Below, piece after piece: positions 29,949 through 33,075 of a stretch of DNA of 33,075 bases (positions within the stretch are counted from its first letter, which is position 1; every line of letters starts with the position of its first letter). Both the position numbers and the translations under genes were made by a program. Source of the DNA: Deltaproteobacteria bacterium (GTDB lineage: Bacteria > Desulfobacterota > Binatia > Binatales > Binataceae); the NCBI GenBank assembly GCA_019237115.1, contig JAFAHS010000497.1, forward strand, positions 1 through 33,075. The letters run 5' to 3'. The notes under the pieces were generated by a model, which did no database searches, was not told where the DNA came from, and saw only the letters and a list, made by a program, of their open reading frames with translations.

Positions 29949-31801
29949 GAAACCTGTCCGAGCTGCGCGTGCCGATCGGGTTACGCCGCGAATTTCGCGA
30001 CGGAGAACGCGATCAAACCTATCCGCTGTGGGTCTCGCCCGCGTTTCGCGGCCCTCGGATGACGCGGATCGGGCTCGTGCTGATCGCTGCGGTGGCCTTG
30101 CTTGGTCTCCTGCTCAGCTGGTTGGCCCACCTGTTGAGCATCTGGGCATTGCTTTTCTTCCTGGGCGAATTGTTGGTCGCGCTCCTCACCCTCTCCGTGT
30201 CCTTTACGGAGTGGTTCGTCAGCAACTGGGAAGCGTTCGCGCTGGGCAACGCTTTCGCGGTGATTCTCGGGATTACTCTGGTCGGCACCGTGCTGGGCAC
30301 GCTGGCGGGCGGCATACTCGGCCTGCTTCTGCTCGAGGTCGGCTCTTCCGCGTTCCTGCCGTGGTCTCCGCACCGCCAGCTCTGGTTGAACGCTGCTACC
30401 ATCGCCGGTCTCGCCGTGTTCACGGTGGTGTGGCCGCGCGCCGATCCGGTCTTGCCGTTGTACTGGCTGACTATCCTGGCGGGTGCGGTAATCAGCCAGG
30501 TGGCGTGCACGACCCTGTATCAATATCGAAGCGAGCTCGAACGTCACATCCAGACCGTGCTGCGGGGCCGCAAGGCGCTGGCGGCCGAGGTCAGGGAGCA
30601 CCAAAACGCGATCGCCGAGCTGAAACAGACGCAGACCGAGCTGGTGCAGAGAAGTGAAGAAGCGCTCGCCGCGGCGCGGGCGAAGTCGGAATTCCTCTCG
30701 ACCATGTCGCACGAGATTCGTACGCCGCTCAACTCGGTTCTCGGTATGGCGGAGCTGCTGGGCGATGCCGAGCTCAAGGCCGACGAGCGGCGCTACCTTG
30801 AAATAATCCGGCACAGCGGAGCGATGCTGCTCGAGCTGATCAACTCGATTCTCGACCTTGCGCGACTGGAATCCGGGCGGCTCGAAATTGAGCCCAGGGA
30901 ATTCGCGCTGTGCAGAACGATCGAAGAAGTGCTGGAAGCGTTCACCTTCGCGGTGCGCGAAAAGTCACTCGAACTGGTCACTCAGTTTGCTCCCGGGTTG
31001 CCCGAGCGAGTGATTGGCGATTCCCTGCGGCTTCGACAGGTGCTCATGAACCTGGTTGGCAACGCGGTCAAGTTCACCGCGCAGGGACGCATCACCGTCG
31101 CCGTGGAACAGGTTCCGGGTTTCCAGTCGCAGCGGTTCCGTTTTTCGGTTGCCGACACCGGAACTGGAATACCGCCCGACAAACGCGCCCTGATCTTCGA
31201 GCCCTTCACCCAGGCCGACTCGTCGAATACGCGGGAATATGGGGGAACCGGGTTGGGCCTGGCGATCGTCGCGCGCCTGGTCAAGGAAATGGGAGGGGAA
31301 ATCACCGTCGCCAGCGAGGTTGGCAAGGGCAGCACCTTCGTCTTCACGGTTCACCTGGAAGCCGCCTCCTCCCGTCATGAGCCGGTGTCGAGACCCGAGC
31401 CGCAGGAGCATCCACGCCTGGAGCGTCAATTGCGCTTGCTGATAGCCGACGACGTGGCGGTAAACCGGGTGCTGATCCGGGCCATGCTGCGGCATTTGCC
31501 CTTCGAGATCGACGAGGTTGAGAGCGGGAGTCAGGCGATTGAAAAGGTGATCGCGTCCAAATACGACGCGGTACTAATGGACATGCAGATGCCCGCGCAG
31601 GACGGATACGAAGCTACCAGCGCCATCCGCAAGTGGGAACGCGAGCACGGCGCGAATCATGTGCCCATAATTGCCCTCACCGCCTCTGCACTCGATACCG
31701 ATGTGGAGCGCGCCCGCAACGCCGGTTGCGATGCTCACCTGAGCAAGCCGTTCAGGCGCGAAGATCTGCTAAGAGCGCTCGACTATCATCTTGCGTCATA
31801 G
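29945..31801 (+). CDS. Membrane-bound hybrid sensor histidine kinase
   Basis: The protein has 618 residues. About five transmembrane helices (about 42-190) form the sensor with little periplasmic loop, then a coiled-coil linker (about 197-250). The HisKA domain has FLSTMSHEIRTPLNSVLGMA with phospho-His256. The HATPase has N-box LVGNAVKFT, G1 DTGTGIP and G2 GGTGLGLAI. A C-terminal receiver (about 497-615) has D546 (VLMDMQMP) and its conserved Lys (HLSKPF). The architecture implies a His-Asp-His-Asp relay: kinase His, own receiver, Hpt at 26943, then the NtrC-type regulator. The GTG start at 29945 overlaps the regulator stop. The sensed signal is probably a membrane or intramembrane cue; it cannot be read from sequence. 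Confidence 0.93.
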   Translation: MRNLSELRVPIGLRREFRDGERDQTYPLWVSPAFRGPRMTRIGLVLIAAVALLGLLLSWLAHLLSIWALLFFLGELLVALLTLSVSFTEWFVSNWEAFALGNAFAVILGITLVGTVLGTLAGGILGLLLLEVGSSAFLPWSPHRQLWLNAATIAGLAVFTVVWPRADPVLPLYWLTILAGAVISQVACTTLYQYRSELERHIQTVLRGRKALAAEVREHQNAIAELKQTQTELVQRSEEALAAARAKSEFLSTMSHEIRTPLNSVLGMAELLGDAELKADERRYLEIIRHSGAMLLELINSILDLARLESGRLEIEPREFALCRTIEEVLEAFTFAVREKSLELVTQFAPGLPERVIGDSLRLRQVLMNLVGNAVKFTAQGRITVAVEQVPGFQSQRFRFSVADTGTGIPPDKRALIFEPFTQADSSNTREYGGTGLGLAIVARLVKEMGGEITVASEVGKGSTFVFTVHLEAASSRHEPVSRPEPQEHPRLERQLRLLIADDVAVNRVLIRAMLRHLPFEIDEVESGSQAIEKVIASKYDAVLMDMQMPAQDGYEATSAIRKWEREHGANHVPIIALTASALDTDVERARNAGCDAHLSKPFRREDLLRALDYHLAS

Positions 31802-32320
31802 GCGAGTCCGGTAGACATAAAGAGTTACTCTGGATCTGGCCCCGCCGCGATGATTCACGGGCCGAAACCAGCCTCATGCGAGCTGCGCTCGCCCTTTGGG
31901 TCAAGTGCCGACCGCGGGGCCAAAGAGAAAGCGAAGTTTCTAGTGTCCTGGAGCCCTGGGCGAGACGCGTCCCCTCCTGGCAGCAGCTCCCGATTTCGCG
32001 TCGTCTGTTTCTGCGATCGAGGCCAAACCCCTGCGGGGCTCGGATCTCGTTGACGAAATGAGCGTCCGGAAACCTGTCGCCGGGTGCTGGGAGCTCGCTC
32101 GCACCCCATTGCGCAATTAAATCGATACCCTTGACGCCGCAGGGAAGATAGGCGGTCAACTTTTTCGCGACCAGGCCAAATTTCGACCTATCCTAGCTAA
32201 AGTGGCGCGAGACCTATGAGAGAAATCCTCTTGTGAAAGGTCAACCGTGCGCCCGCAACCGGGTGTGGTCCGGCTCAAAGTCCTGGAAACCAACCGGCTT
32301 GGGCACGAACCGCGCCGAGA
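31802..32320. other. Long intergenic region without a convincing gene
   Basis: A 135-codon minus-strand open frame and shorter plus-strand ones exist, but none has family motifs or a good ribosome site. No terminator with a T-tract is visible after the kinase gene. The region may contain the promoter of the threonine aldolase, which I cannot place. Confidence 0.45.
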
Positions 32321-32353
32321 ATGTTCATGGAAGAGGCTCGTGGTCGCCGTAAC

Positions 32354-33075
32354 ATGGATCGCTTTGAGAACGAACTAGTTTTACCCATCGCATCGGGAAG
32401 GTCCCACGGCATCCGCAACGGACGTGCCGCGTCAAAGGACCAGCCGTTTATCGATCTTCGCAGTGACACCGTGACTCTGCCGACCGCCGAAATGCGCGAG
32501 GCCATCGCACGCGCCGAGCTCGGCGACGACTTCTATGGAGAAGATCCCACGGTCAACCAGCTTCAGGACATGGCTGCGAAGATGACGGGCAAGGCGGCGG
32601 CGCTGCTGGTGACCAGCGGCACCATGGCCAACCTGATAGCTCTGATGGTGCATTGTCCACGCGGGCGCAAAGCGATTGTGGGTTCCAAGGCGCACGCCTA
32701 CCTGTGGGAGGCCGGAGGCGGAGCGGCGGTGGGCGGGGTGGTGATGACGCCGGTTGCGAATCTTGAGAACGGCGCGCTGGACTTGACCCAACTGGAAGAT
32801 GAACTGGCTACTCCGCCGGACGCGCATTTCGCGCAGCCCTCCCTGGTCGCGACGGAAAACACTCATAACCTTTGTGGTGGGGTGGCGGTGACAACTTCGC
32901 ACATGGCCGAGGTCGCGGCGATGGCGGGAAAATGTGGGGTCCCGGTGCATCTGGATGGCGCGCGGATTTTCAACGCCGCCATCGCTCTGGAAAGCGACGT
33001 GCGAACCCTGGCCAACTACGCGGATTCGGTGACCTTCTGCCTGTCCAAGGGGCTGGGCTGCCCGGTCGGGTCGCT
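32354..33075 (+). CDS. Threonine aldolase (PLP-dependent), cut by the window edge
   Basis: The frame runs open from ATG 32354 to the end of the window (about 240 codons). The threonine-aldolase/beta-eliminating-lyase family is clear: [74 protein letters not shown] and [15 protein letters not shown], which contains the PLP-binding Lys just before the edge. The enzyme splits L-threonine or allo-threonine to glycine and acetaldehyde using PLP. In-frame ATGs at 32321 and 32327 are alternative starts; none has a strong ribosome site. The N-terminal 30 residues before the family start ([10 protein letters not shown]) suggest the true start may be later or the extension is lineage-specific. Confidence 0.9.
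   Translation, partial: MDRFENELVLPIASGRSHGIRNGRAASKDQPFIDLRSDTVTLPTAEMREAIARAELGDDFYGEDPTVNQLQDMAAKMTGKAAALLVTSGTMANLIALMVHCPRGRKAIVGSKAHAYLWEAGGGAAVGGVVMTPVANLENGALDLTQLEDELATPPDAHFAQPSLVATENTHNLCGGVAVTTSHMAEVAAMAGKCGVPVHLDGARIFNAAIALESDVRTLANYADSVTFCLSKGLGCPVGS

Noticed and set aside
29981..30814. A 277-codon minus-strand open frame over the kinase membrane region
   Set aside because: It is a shadow of the hybrid kinase and rich in Gln/Arg/Glu without structure.
31752..32159. A 135-codon minus-strand open frame in the gap before the threonine aldolase
   Set aside because: No recognisable motif, poor ribosome site and a composition resembling non-coding DNA; left as unassigned.
1..33075. 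CRISPR array, insertion sequence or prophage
   Set aside because: No regularly spaced repeats, transposase, integrase or phage structural genes were found on either strand.

Overview
The window is about 33 kb of GC-rich bacterial chromosome, dense in genes on both strands. The gene mix is typical of an uncultured soil or groundwater lineage: LLM-class flavin/F420 oxidoreductases, a CO-dehydrogenase-like Mo hydroxylase, an EthD-domain protein, a RIO-type kinase, a TonB-dependent receptor and several toxin-antitoxin modules. My best guess is a Binatota/'Deltaproteobacteria'-like or acidobacterial genome. This is inferred from gene content alone, because the window holds no rRNA or other strong taxonomic marker.

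Layout. (1) 43-5336, minus strand: a cyclic-nucleotide-binding/four-[4Fe-4S] fusion protein, an SsuD/SfnG-like monooxygenase, an M20 amidohydrolase, exonuclease III and an AbrB/MazE-type antitoxin. A decayed second copy of exonuclease III lies at 5370-5699. (2) 5769-9113, plus strand: an EthD-domain protein and a two-subunit IorA/IorB-like molybdenum hydroxylase. (3) 9114-10541: a scrap-yard of unassigned sequence, a VapBC-like module and the truncated N-terminus of an alpha-amylase-family gene. (4) 10749-15145: a cupredoxin/NTF2-like fusion protein and a TonB-dependent receptor, each behind a near-identical promoter plus Fur-box-like site, with an XRE regulator between them. (5) 15537-18203: a Thr/Pro-linker lipoprotein, a possible small RNA or leader with a terminator, and a RIO kinase. 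(6) 18401-21635, minus strand: an exported Fam20-like atypical kinase and a long conserved protein that looks like a divergent uracil-DNA-glycosylase-fold enzyme. I consider this pair the most novel element. (7) 21868-24226: a beta-lactamase-fold serine hydrolase and an F420-type LLM oxidoreductase. (8) 24325-26582: a gene tail truncated next to a MazEF module, tRNA-Ser(GGA), and two small excisionase-type HTH proteins. (9) 26943-31801: a signalling block of an Hpt protein, a Crp/Fnr regulator, an NtrC-type response regulator and a hybrid histidine kinase, enough parts for a full phosphorelay. (10) 32354 to the right edge: a threonine aldolase cut by the window end.

Three otherwise healthy genes are each broken by a single-base shift at or near a homopolymer run (1585-1588, 13540-13544, 20759-20763). 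This looks more like consensus-sequence error than three independent pseudogenes. By contrast, the exonuclease III copy and the amylase fragment carry deletions, a nonsense codon or truncation, and are genuine decay products.
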